DNA of 18,887 bases, from NCBI GenBank assembly GCA_903907475.1, contig CAIVOB010000178.1, forward strand, positions 1 to 18,887, read 5' to 3'. The notes under the pieces are model-generated. The model was not told where the DNA came from, searched no databases, and saw nothing but the letters and a program-made list of their open reading frames with translations. The stretch is from Candidatus Omnitrophota bacterium (lineage in GTDB: Bacteria > Omnitrophota > Gorgyraeia > Gygaellales > Profunditerraquicolaceae). Shown piece by piece: positions 8,979 through 17,661 of this stretch (positions are counted from its first letter, which is position 1; each line of letters begins with the position of its first letter). A program made the translations under genes and the position numbers.

Positions 8979-11075
8979 ATGCGAAAGATACCTTTAGAGA
9001 GAATCAGGAATATCGGAATTATTGCCCATATTGACGCGGGAAAGACTACGACCAGCGAGCGGGTGTTATTTTATACGGGAAAGAATTATAAAATTGGGGA
9101 AGTCCACGATGGAGCCGCGACGATGGACTGGATGGTTCAGGAGCAGGAAAGAGGAATTACAATTACCGCGGCTGCGACGACCTGTGTTTGGAAAGATATC
9201 AGTATCAATTTAATTGATACTCCCGGCCACGTAGATTTTACGATTGAAGTGGAGAGATCTTTAAAAGTTTTAGATGGCGCAGTGGTTGTTTTTTGCGCGG
9301 TGGGCGGAGTAGAGCCGCAATCGGAAACGGTTTGGCGCCAAGCGGATCGTTATGGCGTGCCGCGGATTGCTTTTGTTAATAAAATGGATCGCACTGGATC
9401 AAATTTTTTTGATGTTATTGCACAGATGCGGGAAAGATTAGCGGCGAATGTTGCGGCAATTCAGTTGCCATATGGAAAAGAATTAGAATTTAGCGGCGTG
9501 GTGGATTTAGTGGAGAAAAAACTTATACATTACAAAGATGATTTAGGTAAAGATATTGAGATTAAAGATGTGCCAGAAGATATGCTCGAAGATTATGAAA
9601 AATATCGTATGATCTTAGTTGAGAAAGTTGGAGAAGGTGATGATTTAATTGCTGAGGCATATCTTTCTGGAAAAACTGTTACGAATGCGCAGTTAAAAGA
9701 AGCGATTCGTCGCAGTTGTATTGCTAATAAATTTGTGCCGGTATTATGCGGTACGGCTTTTAAAAATAAAGGCGTGCAATTAGTTTTGGATGCGGTTAAA
9801 GATTACTTGCCTTCGCCGATTGATGTACCACCAATTAAGGGTACGCATCCGGATACCGGAGAATTTGAAGAGGTAAAGGCTGATGATAGCGCGCCTTTCA
9901 CGGCTTTGTGTTTTAAAGTTGCCACTGATCCTTTTGTGGGAAAGATTTATTTTATTCGGATGTATTCTGGGACATTAACTTCCGGGACTTATATTTATAA
10001 TGCTACTAAACGCGAAAGAGAGCGGGTGACAAAAATTGTCAAGATGCATGCTAACCGTCAGGAAGTTACGGATAGTATTTCTACCGGAGATATTGCCGCG
10101 GTGGTGGGGTTAAAAGATACTAAAACTGGGGACACGCTTTGTACGGAAAAAAATCCTATTTTAGTTGAGGCGATGCGTTTTCCGGAACCGGTTATTCAGC
10201 AGGCGATTGAGCCTAAGTCTAAGGACGCTCAAGAAAAATTAGGTTTAGCGATGCATAAATTAGAAGAAGAGGATCCGTCGTTTAGAGTTTCTTATAATCA
10301 GGAAACCGGCCAGACGTTAATTGCCGGAATGGGTCAATTGCATTTGGAAATTATTATTGATCGTATTTTGCGGGAGTTTAATGTTGAAGCGACCGTGGGC
10401 GCGCCGCAAGTTGCGTATCGAGAGACAATTAAAAGAAGCGTTAATAGCGTGGGAAAATTTATTTCGCAGTCTGGTGGCCGCGGGCAATATGGGCATTGCG
10501 TGGTGGAGATGAGCCCGCAGGAAGTTCCGGGTACGGGAATTACATTTGAAGATAAAATTAAAAGCGGATCGATTCCGCGTGAATTTATTCCGGCTGTAAA
10601 ACAAGGAATTATGGGCGCGGCAAAAAATGGCGTTTTAGCCGGATATCCGGTGACGGATGTCAAAGTGGTTTTAGTTGATGGTTCATATCATGACGTTGAT
10701 TCATCAGAGTTAGCATTTAAAATGGCCGGATCAATCGCTTTTCAAGACGGAATGAAAAAAGCAAATCCGGTTTTATTAGAACCGATTATGGATATTGAAG
10801 TTGTTGTCCCGGAAGAGTTCATGGGGCAAATCATCGGCGATCTTTCTAGCCGTCGGGCAAAAATAATTGCTTTGGGGCAAAGATTAAATCTAAGAACGAT
10901 TCGTGCTAACGTTCCGCTGTCGGAAGTTTTTAATTATGCAACCGTAACAAGATCCTTGACACAAGGCCGCGCTTCGTATACAATGGAACCTTCGTTCTAT
11001 TCTGAGGTTCCGGCTAGTGTAGCGGAAAAAGTAGTTTCAGGATCAACAAATACTAACGCGAGAAAAACTTTTTAA
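8979..11075 (+). CDS. fusA: Translation elongation factor G
   Basis: EF-G is the GTPase that drives mRNA-tRNA translocation and, with RRF, ribosome recycling. The 698-residue, five-domain length is normal. The P-loop AHIDAGKT is at 16-23, switch I ERGITI at 56-61, switch II DTPGHVD at 79-85 with catalytic H83, and NKMD at 133-136. Domain II, the [20 protein letters not shown] segment of domain III, domain IV with GGRGQYGHC, and the domain V end [26 protein letters not shown] are all recognisable. [14 protein letters not shown] supports the start at 8979 although the SD is oddly distant. It lies between S7 and EF-Tu as in a standard str operon. It has a fully canonical switch I, in contrast to the neighbouring EF-Tu. 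Confidence 0.99.
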   Translation: MRKIPLERIRNIGIIAHIDAGKTTTSERVLFYTGKNYKIGEVHDGAATMDWMVQEQERGITITAAATTCVWKDISINLIDTPGHVDFTIEVERSLKVLDGAVVVFCAVGGVEPQSETVWRQADRYGVPRIAFVNKMDRTGSNFFDVIAQMRERLAANVAAIQLPYGKELEFSGVVDLVEKKLIHYKDDLGKDIEIKDVPEDMLEDYEKYRMILVEKVGEGDDLIAEAYLSGKTVTNAQLKEAIRRSCIANKFVPVLCGTAFKNKGVQLVLDAVKDYLPSPIDVPPIKGTHPDTGEFEEVKADDSAPFTALCFKVATDPFVGKIYFIRMYSGTLTSGTYIYNATKRERERVTKIVKMHANRQEVTDSISTGDIAAVVGLKDTKTGDTLCTEKNPILVEAMRFPEPVIQQAIEPKSKDAQEKLGLAMHKLEEEDPSFRVSYNQETGQTLIAGMGQLHLEIIIDRILREFNVEATVGAPQVAYRETIKRSVNSVGKFISQSGGRGQYGHCVVEMSPQEVPGTGITFEDKIKSGSIPREFIPAVKQGIMGAAKNGVLAGYPVTDVKVVLVDGSYHDVDSSELAFKMAGSIAFQDGMKKANPVLLEPIMDIEVVVPEEFMGQIIGDLSSRRAKIIALGQRLNLRTIRANVPLSEVFNYATVTRSLTQGRASYTMEPSFYSEVPASVAEKVVSGSTNTNARKTF

Positions 11076-11097
11076 AGTAATAATTTTTTTAAAAAAC

Positions 11098-11103
11098 AGG
11101 AGG
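11098..11103 (+). promoter_or_regulatory. Strong Shine-Dalgarno of tuf
   Basis: A complete AGGAGG lies 9 nt before the ATG at 11113, within the 37-nt fusA-tuf gap. It fits EF-Tu being among the most abundant bacterial proteins. A T-run next to an A-run at 11084-11096 precedes it but has no GC stem. Confidence 0.88.
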
Positions 11104-11112
11104 AAAAGTAAA

Positions 11113-12318
11113 ATGGCTAAGGAAAAATTCGTTAGAAGTAAGCCTCACGTAAACATCGGAACCATCGGTCATATTGATCATGGTAAGACGACTTTAACTG
11201 CGGCGATTGTTAATGTTTCCGCAAAGTTAGGTAAAGCGACCGCCAAAGAATATTCTGATATTGCTAAAGGTGGTACCGTGCGCGATGAGACAAAAACTGT
11301 CACCATTGCCGTAGCCCACGTGGAATATGAATCAGACGCGCGTCACTATGCGCATATCGATTGTCCTGGCCATGCTGATTATATCAAAAACATGATTACC
11401 GGCGCGGCGCAGATGGATGGCGCAATCCTGGTGGTTTCAGCGGTTGATGGCCCGATGCCGCAGACCAGAGAGCATATACTTTTAGCGCGTCAGGTTAACG
11501 TGCCTTCAATGGTAGTATTTTTAAATAAATGCGATTTAGTTACCGATAATGAGTTATTGGATTTGGTGGAGATGGAAGTTAGAGAATTGCTCACCAAATA
11601 CGGATATCCGGGAGATAAAACTCCGATTATTCGCGGTAGTGCTTCCAAGGCTAACGCCGGAGCAAATGATCCAACCTCAGCAGATTGTAAGCCGATTTTG
11701 GATTTAATTAAAGCTTGTGATGATTTTATTGCTCTTCCTCCGCGTGAATTAGATAAGCCGTTACTGATGGCGGTGGAAGATGTTTTTAGTATTGAAGGCC
11801 GAGGAACTGTTGCCACCGGAAGAATTGAACGTGGTAAGGTAAAAGTTGGCGAAGAAGTTGAGATTATCGGGTTACGCCCTGAAGCTAAAAAGTCGGTCGT
11901 TACCGGAATCGAAATGTTCCGCAAGTTGCTTGATGAAGGCCAGGCCGGTGATAATGTCGGACTGCTTTTAAGAGGGGTAGAAAAAAATGATATCGAACGC
12001 GGAATGGTTATTGCCGCTCCGAAATCAATTCTGCCGCATACTAAATTCAAAGCGCAAGTTTATATTTTAACGAAAGAAGAAGGCGGAAGACATACCCCGT
12101 TTTTTAAAGGTTATCGTCCGCAGTTTTATTTTAGAACTACTGACGTTACCGGTTCGGCAGTGCTTCCGGCTGGCGTGGAGATGGTGATGCCTGGTGACAA
12201 TGTTACTTTGGAAGTAGAGTTAATTACTCCGGTTGCCATCGAGAAAGAGTCACGTTTCGCGATTCGTGAAGGCGGCCATACCGTAGGGGCAGGGGTAGTT
12301 ACTGAGGTTATTGCATAA
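11113..12318 (+). CDS. tuf: Translation elongation factor Tu, divergent switch I
   Basis: EF-Tu is the GTPase that delivers aminoacyl-tRNA to the ribosomal A site. At 401 residues it is slightly longer than E. coli EF-Tu (394). The P-loop GHIDHGKT is at 19-26, DCPGHAD at 83-89 with catalytic H87, and NKCD at 138-141. Domains 2 and 3 follow, with [38 protein letters not shown] and the C-terminal [15 protein letters not shown]. Switch I is unusual: the near-universal EEKARGITINT is replaced by [11 protein letters not shown] (57-67), and the switch I loop is about two residues longer than in E. coli. The Mg-coordinating threonine (T64) is kept. I recall a similar segment in Planctomycetota EF-Tu, so it is probably a lineage variant of a working protein rather than a pseudogene. 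It is 3 nt from rpsJ. Confidence 0.98.
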   Translation: MAKEKFVRSKPHVNIGTIGHIDHGKTTLTAAIVNVSAKLGKATAKEYSDIAKGGTVRDETKTVTIAVAHVEYESDARHYAHIDCPGHADYIKNMITGAAQMDGAILVVSAVDGPMPQTREHILLARQVNVPSMVVFLNKCDLVTDNELLDLVEMEVRELLTKYGYPGDKTPIIRGSASKANAGANDPTSADCKPILDLIKACDDFIALPPRELDKPLLMAVEDVFSIEGRGTVATGRIERGKVKVGEEVEIIGLRPEAKKSVVTGIEMFRKLLDEGQAGDNVGLLLRGVEKNDIERGMVIAAPKSILPHTKFKAQVYILTKEEGGRHTPFFKGYRPQFYFRTTDVTGSAVLPAGVEMVMPGDNVTLEVELITPVAIEKESRFAIREGGHTVGAGVVTEVIA

Positions 12319-12321
12319 AAA

Positions 12322-12627
12322 ATGAATACGCAAAAAATTCGCATTAAATTAAAAGCCTATGATCACCGGCTTTTAGATCAGGCAGTAATTGAGATTGTGG
12401 ATACCGTTAAGCGTACCGGGGCCAAGATTTCCGGTCCCGTACCGCTACCGACCAAAAGAGAGATTTACACGGTATTGCGTTCTCCGCATGTTGATAAAAA
12501 ATCACGAGAACAATTTGATTTATCTACTCATAAGCGCCTTATTGATATCTTTGAACCCACAGCCAAGACCATCGATTCATTAAGGAAATTGAACCTTCCC
12601 GCAGGAGTGGACGTAGAGATCAAGTAA
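12322..12627 (+). CDS. rpsJ: 30S ribosomal protein S10 / NusE
   Basis: S10 is a 30S head protein that, as NusE, also pairs with NusB in antitermination complexes and contacts NusG in transcription-translation coupling. The 101 residues are normal. [17 protein letters not shown], the extended loop [28 protein letters not shown] and the THKRLIDI segment are diagnostic. It starts 3 nt after the tuf stop, using a GAGG inside the tuf C-terminus (12304-12307). A dedicated S10 promoter and L4-responsive leader like that of E. coli cannot be present in the junction. This gene joins the str block to the S10 block. Confidence 0.99.
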   Translation: MNTQKIRIKLKAYDHRLLDQAVIEIVDTVKRTGAKISGPVPLPTKREIYTVLRSPHVDKKSREQFDLSTHKRLIDIFEPTAKTIDSLRKLNLPAGVDVEIK

Positions 12628-12652
12628 TAAAATAAAAAACGGATAAATTATA

Positions 12653-13288
12653 ATGATTGGATTAATTGGTAAGAAGATTGGAATGACTCAGGTATTTGCA
12701 AGCGATAGCAGTTTAGTCGGAGTGACGGCGATTGAAGCCGGGCCTTGTCCGGTTTTAATGGTTATGGATAAGAATGTGCAATTGGGTTTTGATTTAGCGA
12801 AAGAGAAAAGCCTTAAAAACGCTCAAGCGGGATTTTTTAAAAAATTAAAAATTGCTCCGCGCAAAGTAATTAAAGATCTTTCCAAAGAAGCCGGCGTGGA
12901 GTATAAAGTGGGCGATGAATTGAAAGTTGATCTTTTTAAAGAAGGCGATTATGTTGATGTCAGCGGTATCTCGATTGGTAAAGGTTTTCAAGGAGGGATG
13001 AAACGTTGGCATTGGAAGGGCGGACCGCGCACGCATGGTTCTACTTCGCATCGCCGCGTCGGTTCGATCGGATCGACCACTACCCCGGGCCGAGTTTGGA
13101 AAGGGCATCATATGCCCGGACATATGGGAGCTGAAAAAGTAACCTTACAAAATTTAAAAATCATTCGCGTGGATTTAGAAAATAACATCTTATTAGTTGA
13201 AGGCGGAGTTCCTGGGCATAAGAATGGATATTTAGTAATCACTAAGGCTTTGAAAAAAAGAGCCAAGAAAGTAACGGTTAAGAAATAA
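12653..13288 (+). CDS. rplC: 50S ribosomal protein L3
   Basis: L3 is an early 23S rRNA assembly protein whose long loop reaches towards the peptidyl transferase centre. The 211 residues and the MIGLIGKKIGMTQVF start are typical. The central loop KGFQGGMKRWHWKGGPRTHGS and the SIGSTTTPGRVWKGHHMPGHMG segment are intact. E. coli L3 has a glutamine (Q150) methylated by PrmB in the matching SIGQNQTPG stretch; here T143 occupies that place, so this modification is not expected. The SD is weak (CGGATA in the 25-nt rpsJ-rplC gap). The stop overlaps the rplD start as TAATG, suggesting coupled synthesis of L3 and L4. Confidence 0.99.
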   Translation: MIGLIGKKIGMTQVFASDSSLVGVTAIEAGPCPVLMVMDKNVQLGFDLAKEKSLKNAQAGFFKKLKIAPRKVIKDLSKEAGVEYKVGDELKVDLFKEGDYVDVSGISIGKGFQGGMKRWHWKGGPRTHGSTSHRRVGSIGSTTTPGRVWKGHHMPGHMGAEKVTLQNLKIIRVDLENNILLVEGGVPGHKNGYLVITKALKKRAKKVTVKK

Positions 13289-13932
13289 TGTTTACTCTAC
13301 CTGTATATAATTCTTTAGGCAAGGAAGTTGATATGATTAAGCTGGACGAAAAAGTTTTCGACGGGACATTGAATGCCGATTGTTTACACCAAGCGATCGA
13401 AAGCTATAAAGCGAATCAGCGTCAAGGATTGGCCTCAACCAAGACCCGGGGCGAAGTCCCCGGAGGTGGTAAGAAACCTTGGAAACAAAAAGGTACGGGC
13501 CGGGCGCGTGTGGGTTCAACGCGTTCTCCGCTTTGGAGACATGGCGGGGTAGTATTTGGCCCGCATCCGCGTGATTTTGGATATGACGTTCCGCAAAAAA
13601 TTAAAGCCGGGGCGTTAAAAACTAGCCTTAATGCTAAATTAAAAGAGAATAATTTCCTGGTTTTAGACGAGTTTAATTTGCTTGAGCCTAAGACTAAAGC
13701 GGCAATTAAGATCTTCAGTAATTTAAATTTATTTTCGGCAAAAGAAAAAAAGTTAAAGAAAGTTTTATTTTTAACAGATAAAGTTTCACCGGACGCTAAG
13801 AAGGCTTTAAAGAATATTGATTTTCTAACGCTGGATTTAGCGCGCGATTGCCATGCTTATGAAGTAATGAATAATCAAAAATTATTGATTACTAAAAGTG
13901 GCTTAGCAGATTTGACTGCGAGGTTAAAGTAA
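13288..13932 (+). CDS. rplD: 50S ribosomal protein L4
   Basis: L4 is an early assembly protein whose extended loop, with L22, lines the narrowest part of the nascent peptide exit tunnel. The 214 residues are normal (E. coli 201). The tunnel loop KKPWKQKGTGRARVGS at about 62-77 carries the K and W residues associated with macrolide sensitivity in wild-type form. SPLWRHGGVVFGPHPRDF follows, then the globular C-terminal part. In E. coli L4 represses its own operon through the S10 leader and RNase E; no such leader is visible here. It overlaps both rplC (13288) and rplW (13932) by one base and has little SD of its own, so reinitiation from rplC is likely. Confidence 0.98.
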   Translation: MFTLPVYNSLGKEVDMIKLDEKVFDGTLNADCLHQAIESYKANQRQGLASTKTRGEVPGGGKKPWKQKGTGRARVGSTRSPLWRHGGVVFGPHPRDFGYDVPQKIKAGALKTSLNAKLKENNFLVLDEFNLLEPKTKAAIKIFSNLNLFSAKEKKLKKVLFLTDKVSPDAKKALKNIDFLTLDLARDCHAYEVMNNQKLLITKSGLADLTARLK

Positions 13933-14210
13933 TGAGTAGCTCACCGATTATTATTAAAGCGCTTTTGACGACCGAAAAATCAAGCATGTATCAGCCTTTG
14001 AATAAATATCTTTTCTTAGTTATTAATTCTGCTAATAAAATTCAAATTAAAAAAGCGGTCGAGCAGCTTTACAAAGTTAAAGTTAAAAACGTGAATACTT
14101 TTGTTTCTTTTGGGAAGCTAAAAAGGGTAAGACAACAATTAGGCCGCATGACAGACTCAAAAAAAGCAGTGGTAACATTGGTCGCGGGTCAGAAAATAGA
14201 GGTCGCATAA
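13932..14210 (+). CDS. rplW: 50S ribosomal protein L23
   Basis: L23 lies at the peptide tunnel exit and docks trigger factor and the signal recognition particle. At 92 residues it is close to the family norm (95-100). The [11 protein letters not shown]-terminus, [31 protein letters not shown] core and the short basic loop ([22 protein letters not shown]) identify it. The start overlaps the rplD stop by one base, with GAGG at 13919-13922 inside rplD as the SD. Confidence 0.97.
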   Translation: MSSSPIIIKALLTTEKSSMYQPLNKYLFLVINSANKIQIKKAVEQLYKVKVKNVNTFVSFGKLKRVRQQLGRMTDSKKAVVTLVAGQKIEVA

Positions 14211-14211
14211 T

Positions 14212-15048
14212 ATGGGAATCATAAAATTTAAACCGACAACTCCTTCTAGAAGGCATATGAGTGGTCCGGATTTTAAGGAGATCACGAAAAATAAACCTGA
14301 GCGTTCTTTGTTGCTTCCGATTAAGCGCACCGGAGGGAGAAATGCCTATGGCCGGATCACGACGCGGCATATCGGCGGTGGACATAAACGCATGTTGCGG
14401 ATTATTGATTTTAAAAGAAATATTTTTGAAGAGCAGGCTAAGGTCCTGGCTATTGAGTACGATCCTAATCGTTCAGCGCGGATTGCTTTAGTGGAATATC
14501 CCAATAAAGAGAAACGTTATATTATCGCGGCAGTAGGCTTAAATGTTGGAGATGTGATTATTTCCAGTAACCAGAAAGATATTGATATCAAAGTTGGTAA
14601 TTGTCTTTTATTGCGCAACATTCCTTCCGGTACATTAGTGCATAATATCGAAATATTTAAAGGTAAAGGCGGACAGATTGTGCGCAGCGCCGGAACGAGC
14701 GCTCAGATTATGGCCAAAGATGGTGATTTTGCGCATATGCGCCTACCTTCGGGAGAAATCAGGTTAGTGAGTTTGGATTGCCATGCCACAATCGGCCAGA
14801 TCGGTAATATTGAACATGAGTCAATTACTTTAGGTAAAGCGGGAAAAAGCCGTTGGTTGGGAATTCGGCCCTCGGTGCGTGGTGTGGTGATGAATCCTGT
14901 CGATCACCCGCATGGCGGTGGAGAAGGTAAGTCGGGTCAAGGTAACCCGCATCCGGTTACTCCTTGGGGCCAGCCGACTAAAGGGTATCGCACGCGTAAT
15001 CGCAATAAGTATTCTAATAAGTTTATCGTTAAGAGAAGGAAACCATAA
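14212..15048 (+). CDS. rplB: 50S ribosomal protein L2
   Basis: L2 is a large, highly conserved 23S rRNA binder needed for subunit joining and peptidyl transfer. The 278 residues are normal. The N-terminus [35 protein letters not shown] and the OB-fold region lead to the SH3-like domain. The functionally important [19 protein letters not shown] motif (from about residue 226) includes H232, which by alignment corresponds to the E. coli H229 implicated in peptide bond formation. The basic tail [20 protein letters not shown] is present. It sits 1 nt from rplW and 1 nt from rpsS. Confidence 0.99.
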   Translation: MGIIKFKPTTPSRRHMSGPDFKEITKNKPERSLLLPIKRTGGRNAYGRITTRHIGGGHKRMLRIIDFKRNIFEEQAKVLAIEYDPNRSARIALVEYPNKEKRYIIAAVGLNVGDVIISSNQKDIDIKVGNCLLLRNIPSGTLVHNIEIFKGKGGQIVRSAGTSAQIMAKDGDFAHMRLPSGEIRLVSLDCHATIGQIGNIEHESITLGKAGKSRWLGIRPSVRGVVMNPVDHPHGGGEGKSGQGNPHPVTPWGQPTKGYRTRNRNKYSNKFIVKRRKP

Positions 15049-15049
15049 T

Positions 15050-15337
15050 ATGCCACGTTCATTAAAAAAAGGTCCATACGTTGAGGAAAGTTTATTAAAG
15101 AAAGTTCGCAAAGCGACTCAGACGGGTTTACGTCAGGCGATTAAAACCTGGAGCCGGCGTTCGACGATTATCCCGGATTTTGTGGGTTTAACTTTTGCGG
15201 TTTACGACGGCAAAAAACACGTTCCGGTGTTTGTTACCGAGAATATGGTTGGTCATAAATTGGGGGAATTTTCACCTTCAAGAATCTTTAGGAAACATGG
15301 CGGTATAAAAGCTAAGAAAGCGTTGGAGAAGACTTAA
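15050..15337 (+). CDS. rpsS: 30S ribosomal protein S19
   Basis: S19 is a 30S head protein that forms a complex with S13 and contacts the A-site tRNA and 23S rRNA bridges. The true start is the ATG at 15050, giving 95 residues beginning [18 protein letters not shown]. The frame is open further upstream to 14912, but that extension would overlap rplB and does not look like S19. An AGAAGGA site inside the end of rplB provides the [48 protein letters not shown] is fully diagnostic. Confidence 0.98.
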   Translation: MPRSLKKGPYVEESLLKKVRKATQTGLRQAIKTWSRRSTIIPDFVGLTFAVYDGKKHVPVFVTENMVGHKLGEFSPSRIFRKHGGIKAKKALEKT

Positions 15338-15339
15338 AA

Positions 15340-15678
15340 ATGATTGCAAAAGCTGAAGGAAAATTTATTAGAGTTTCTCCGCCTAAGGTGCGGATCGTGA
15401 TGGATCTTATCCGGGGTAAAGGTGTCACTGAAGCCAACAGTATTTTATTGCATTTAAATAAAAGAGCCAAAGAATATTTAATCAAAATATTAAAGTCCGC
15501 GGTGGCAAATGCCAAAGTTAAAGGTTTTGCGGCGGAGAAGTTATACATTTCAAAAATTGTTTGTAATCCCGGGCCGATGTGGAAAAGATTTAAAGCGGCG
15601 GCTTTTGGACGGGCGGCGTCAATTGTCAAGCGGACATGTCATATTAAAATCGAGTTGGATTTAAAGTCAGGAGAATAA
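15340..15678 (+). CDS. rplV: 50S ribosomal protein L22
   Basis: L22 interacts with all 23S rRNA domains, and its beta-hairpin reaches the exit-tunnel constriction opposite L4. The 112 residues match the norm. ISKIVCNPGPMWKRFK and GRAASIVKRTCHIKIEL are recognisable. The hairpin tip (W81-A93, WKRFKAAAFGRAA) differs from the E. coli MKRIMPRAKGRAD: the tip positions matching R88 and K90 are Ala and Phe, leaving fewer basic charges in the constriction. Whether this is normal for the lineage cannot be told here. The gap to rpsS is 2 nt, with GGAGAAG as SD. Confidence 0.98.
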   Translation: MIAKAEGKFIRVSPPKVRIVMDLIRGKGVTEANSILLHLNKRAKEYLIKILKSAVANAKVKGFAAEKLYISKIVCNPGPMWKRFKAAAFGRAASIVKRTCHIKIELDLKSGE

Positions 15679-15681
15679 GTT

Positions 15682-16389
15682 ATGGGACATAAGGTAAGTC
15701 CTCTAGTATTAAGGATCGGTTTCATTCGGCAGTGGCATTCGCGTTGGTTTGCGAAAGCCAAAGATTATCCGTTGTTTATTCAACAGGATTTTAAAATTAG
15801 AAAATTTATTAAAAGTAGATTTAAACAGGCGGCGATCTCTAAAATTATTATTGAAAGATTATCAGAGAAGATTCGCATTCGTATTTATTCGGCGCGTCCC
15901 GGGATTATCATCGGCCGGCACGGATCGGATATTGAAAAATTGCGCGCAGATTTAAATAATATTGTGAAAAGTGAATTTTCCATTGATATCCAAGAGATTA
16001 ATAATCCTACTTGGGATGCGCAACTGGTAGCTGAAAATATTGCTATGCAGCAAGAGAAAAGAATTGCTTTTCGTCGGGCCGTAAAAAGAGCGATGGAACA
16101 ATCAATGGCCAGCGGCGTTAAAGGAATCCGGGTGAGTTGTTCAGGAAGGCTTAATGGCGCGGAGATGGGCCGCCGGGAGACTTATAAAGTTGGCAAAGTT
16201 CCTTTGCAAACATTACGCGCGGATATTGATTATGGTTTTGCCGAAGCACTGACGACCTATGGTCTAATCGGCGTAAAAGTTTGGATCTATAAAGGTGATA
16301 TTTTGGGTAAGGGTTTTATTCAAGAAAACACCAAAACCGTAAATCAGCAACAGCCTAAAGAATCTTTTAGGCCGGCGCGGCCAAATTAA
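15682..16389 (+). CDS. rpsC: 30S ribosomal protein S3
   Basis: S3 is part of the mRNA entry channel of the 30S subunit and helps the ribosomal helicase activity. The 235 residues are normal. The N-terminus GHKVSPLVLRIGFIRQWHSRWFA is typical. A type II KH domain carries the GXXG motif G78-R-H-G81 in PGIIIGRHGSDIEKL. The C-terminal domain has SGRLNGAEMGRRETYKVGKVPLQTLRADIDYG. The final 15 or so residues (QQQPKESFRPARPN) form a short basic and polar tail. AGGAGA lies just ahead of the start, within the end of rplV. Confidence 0.99.
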   Translation: MGHKVSPLVLRIGFIRQWHSRWFAKAKDYPLFIQQDFKIRKFIKSRFKQAAISKIIIERLSEKIRIRIYSARPGIIIGRHGSDIEKLRADLNNIVKSEFSIDIQEINNPTWDAQLVAENIAMQQEKRIAFRRAVKRAMEQSMASGVKGIRVSCSGRLNGAEMGRRETYKVGKVPLQTLRADIDYGFAEALTTYGLIGVKVWIYKGDILGKGFIQENTKTVNQQQPKESFRPARPN

Positions 16390-16399
16390 GGGGTAAAAA

Positions 16400-16816
16400 A
16401 TGGTTTTAATGCCCAAGCGGGTAAAATATCGTAAATTACAAAAAGGTCAGCGGCGGGGTTTAGCTAATACCGGAGCGACGGTGGCTTTTGGAGAATTTGG
16501 ATTAAAGTCTTTAGAGAATGGTTGGATTAAAAATACCCAAATTGAAGCGGTGCGCGTAATTTTGGCGCGTCAATTACATAAGGGCGGGAAGTTATGGATT
16601 AGAATCTTTCCGGATAAATCGATTACCAAGAAACCCGCGGAAGTGCGCATGGGTAAGGGTAAGGGTGATTTAGATCATTGGGTTTGTGTGGTAAAAAGAG
16701 GGCGCGTACTTTTTGAATTAGGTGGCGTTCCGGAAGAGTATGCCAAAGCGTGTTTTCGCCTGGCGGCTTATAAAATCCCGTTACGCACAAAATTTGTTAC
16801 GAGGATACATAAATAA
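16400..16816 (+). CDS. rplP: 50S ribosomal protein L16
   Basis: L16 helps position the A-site tRNA and is added late in 50S assembly. The 138 residues are normal. [31 protein letters not shown], and the loop [13 protein letters not shown], whose arginine corresponds to E. coli R81 (hydroxylated there by RoxA), are present. The start at 16400 (MVLMPKR) follows AAGGGG at 16389-16393 with good spacing; the internal Met at 16409 is less well placed. The gap to rpsC is 10 nt. Confidence 0.98.
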   Translation: MVLMPKRVKYRKLQKGQRRGLANTGATVAFGEFGLKSLENGWIKNTQIEAVRVILARQLHKGGKLWIRIFPDKSITKKPAEVRMGKGKGDLDHWVCVVKRGRVLFELGGVPEEYAKACFRLAAYKIPLRTKFVTRIHK

Positions 16817-16817
16817 T

Positions 16818-17009
16818 ATGAAACCAGAAGAGTTAAGAAATTTAGGCCGCGAAGAATTATTAGTGAAAGAAAAAGCTTTGTATGAGGAATTAGCGAAGTT
16901 AAATACTCAACGTTATACTGGAACTGTGGAGAAGCCACATAAGTTTGGCCTGATTAAAAAAGATATTGCGCGGATTAGGACAATCTTAAATACCAAGAAA
17001 GACAAATAA
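16818..17009 (+). CDS. rpmC: 50S ribosomal protein L29
   Basis: L29 is a small helical-hairpin protein near the tunnel exit next to L23. The start at 16818 gives 63 residues (MKPEELRNLGREELLVKEKALYEEL...), the usual length. The longer frame from 16722 overlaps rplP and is unrelated to L29. GAGGA at 16801-16805, inside rplP, is the SD, and the gap to rplP is 1 nt. KFGLIKKDIARIRTILNTK is the conserved C-terminal helix. Confidence 0.97.
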   Translation: MKPEELRNLGREELLVKEKALYEELAKLNTQRYTGTVEKPHKFGLIKKDIARIRTILNTKKDK

Positions 17010-17010
17010 G

Positions 17011-17292
17011 ATGGGTAAGCAAAAGAATTTCATTGGAGAAGTTGTGAGCGATAAGATGCAAAAGACAGTTGTTGTGAAGACGATGCATTTAACCCGGCAC
17101 GCCAAATATGCCAAGACGGTGAAATTGCATAATAAATTTAAGGCGCATGATGAAAAAGGTATCGCGAAATTAGGGGATACGGTGGAAATCGTGGAGACGC
17201 GCCCATTATCAAAAGATAAACGTTTTATGGTAAAAAAAGTAATTAAGAAGGCTCTGGCGGCGCATTTAGTGAGCCCGGAGGAGATTGCCTAA
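17011..17292 (+). CDS. rpsQ: 30S ribosomal protein S17
   Basis: S17 is an OB-fold protein that binds the 16S rRNA 5' domain early in assembly. The 93 residues sit at the upper end of the norm, with a C-terminal extension of about ten residues (AAHLVSPEEIA). The core motifs GEVVSDKMQKTVVVKTM, HAKYAKTVKLHNKFKAHDEKG, LGDTVEIVETRPLSKDKRF are conserved. The extension also encodes the GGAGGAGA that serves as SD for rplN, which may explain part of its length. There is no gap before rplN. Confidence 0.97.
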   Translation: MGKQKNFIGEVVSDKMQKTVVVKTMHLTRHAKYAKTVKLHNKFKAHDEKGIAKLGDTVEIVETRPLSKDKRFMVKKVIKKALAAHLVSPEEIA

Positions 17293-17661
17293 ATGTTACA
17301 ATTACGTAGTATTCTTGATGTGGCGGATAATACTGGAGCGCGGAAAGCGTCGCTGATTTGTGTTTTAGGAAAAATGGGTAGTTTCAACGCTCAGATTGGA
17401 GATGTCATTAAAGTAAATATTAAGGAGTCGATTCCCGGAGCAGCGGTGAAAAAGGGAGAGATGGCGCGGGCGGTGGTTGTGCGTACGCGGCATGACATTA
17501 GGCGCGCCGATGGTTCGATTTTACGTTTTGACCGTAATGCCATCGTGATTATTGATGATAAAGATAATCCGCGTGGCACGCGTGTTTTTGGTCCGGTAGC
17601 GCGTGAATTAAGGGATAAAAATTTTAATAAAATAATTTCTTTAGCACCAGAGGTAATTTAA
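17293..17661 (+). CDS. rplN: 50S ribosomal protein L14
   Basis: L14 is a 23S rRNA binder at the subunit interface that forms bridge B8 and is a target of the silencing factor RsfS. The 122 residues are exactly typical. [95 protein letters not shown] are all conserved. It begins immediately after the rpsQ stop and overlaps rplX by one base (TAATG). It opens the spc block. Confidence 0.99.
   Translation: MLQLRSILDVADNTGARKASLICVLGKMGSFNAQIGDVIKVNIKESIPGAAVKKGEMARAVVVRTRHDIRRADGSILRFDRNAIVIIDDKDNPRGTRVFGPVARELRDKNFNKIISLAPEVI

Noticed and set aside
11084..11096. T-run followed by A-run between fusA and tuf as a possible terminator
   Set aside because: It has no GC stem and no loop, and a strong tuf SD follows at once. 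It is just A/T-rich spacer.
11490..12050. 186-codon open frame on the minus strand inside tuf
   Set aside because: It is antisense to a strongly conserved EF-Tu coding region, has no SD or family resemblance, and is explained by codon bias of the + strand gene. The same applies to the other minus-strand frames.
14912..15049. Upstream extension of the S19 frame
   Set aside because: It lies wholly inside rplB and encodes residues unlike S19; homology and an SD support the ATG at 15050.
16722..16817. Upstream extension of the L29 frame
   Set aside because: It overlaps rplP and adds 32 residues unlike L29; the ATG at 16818 gives the normal 63-residue protein.
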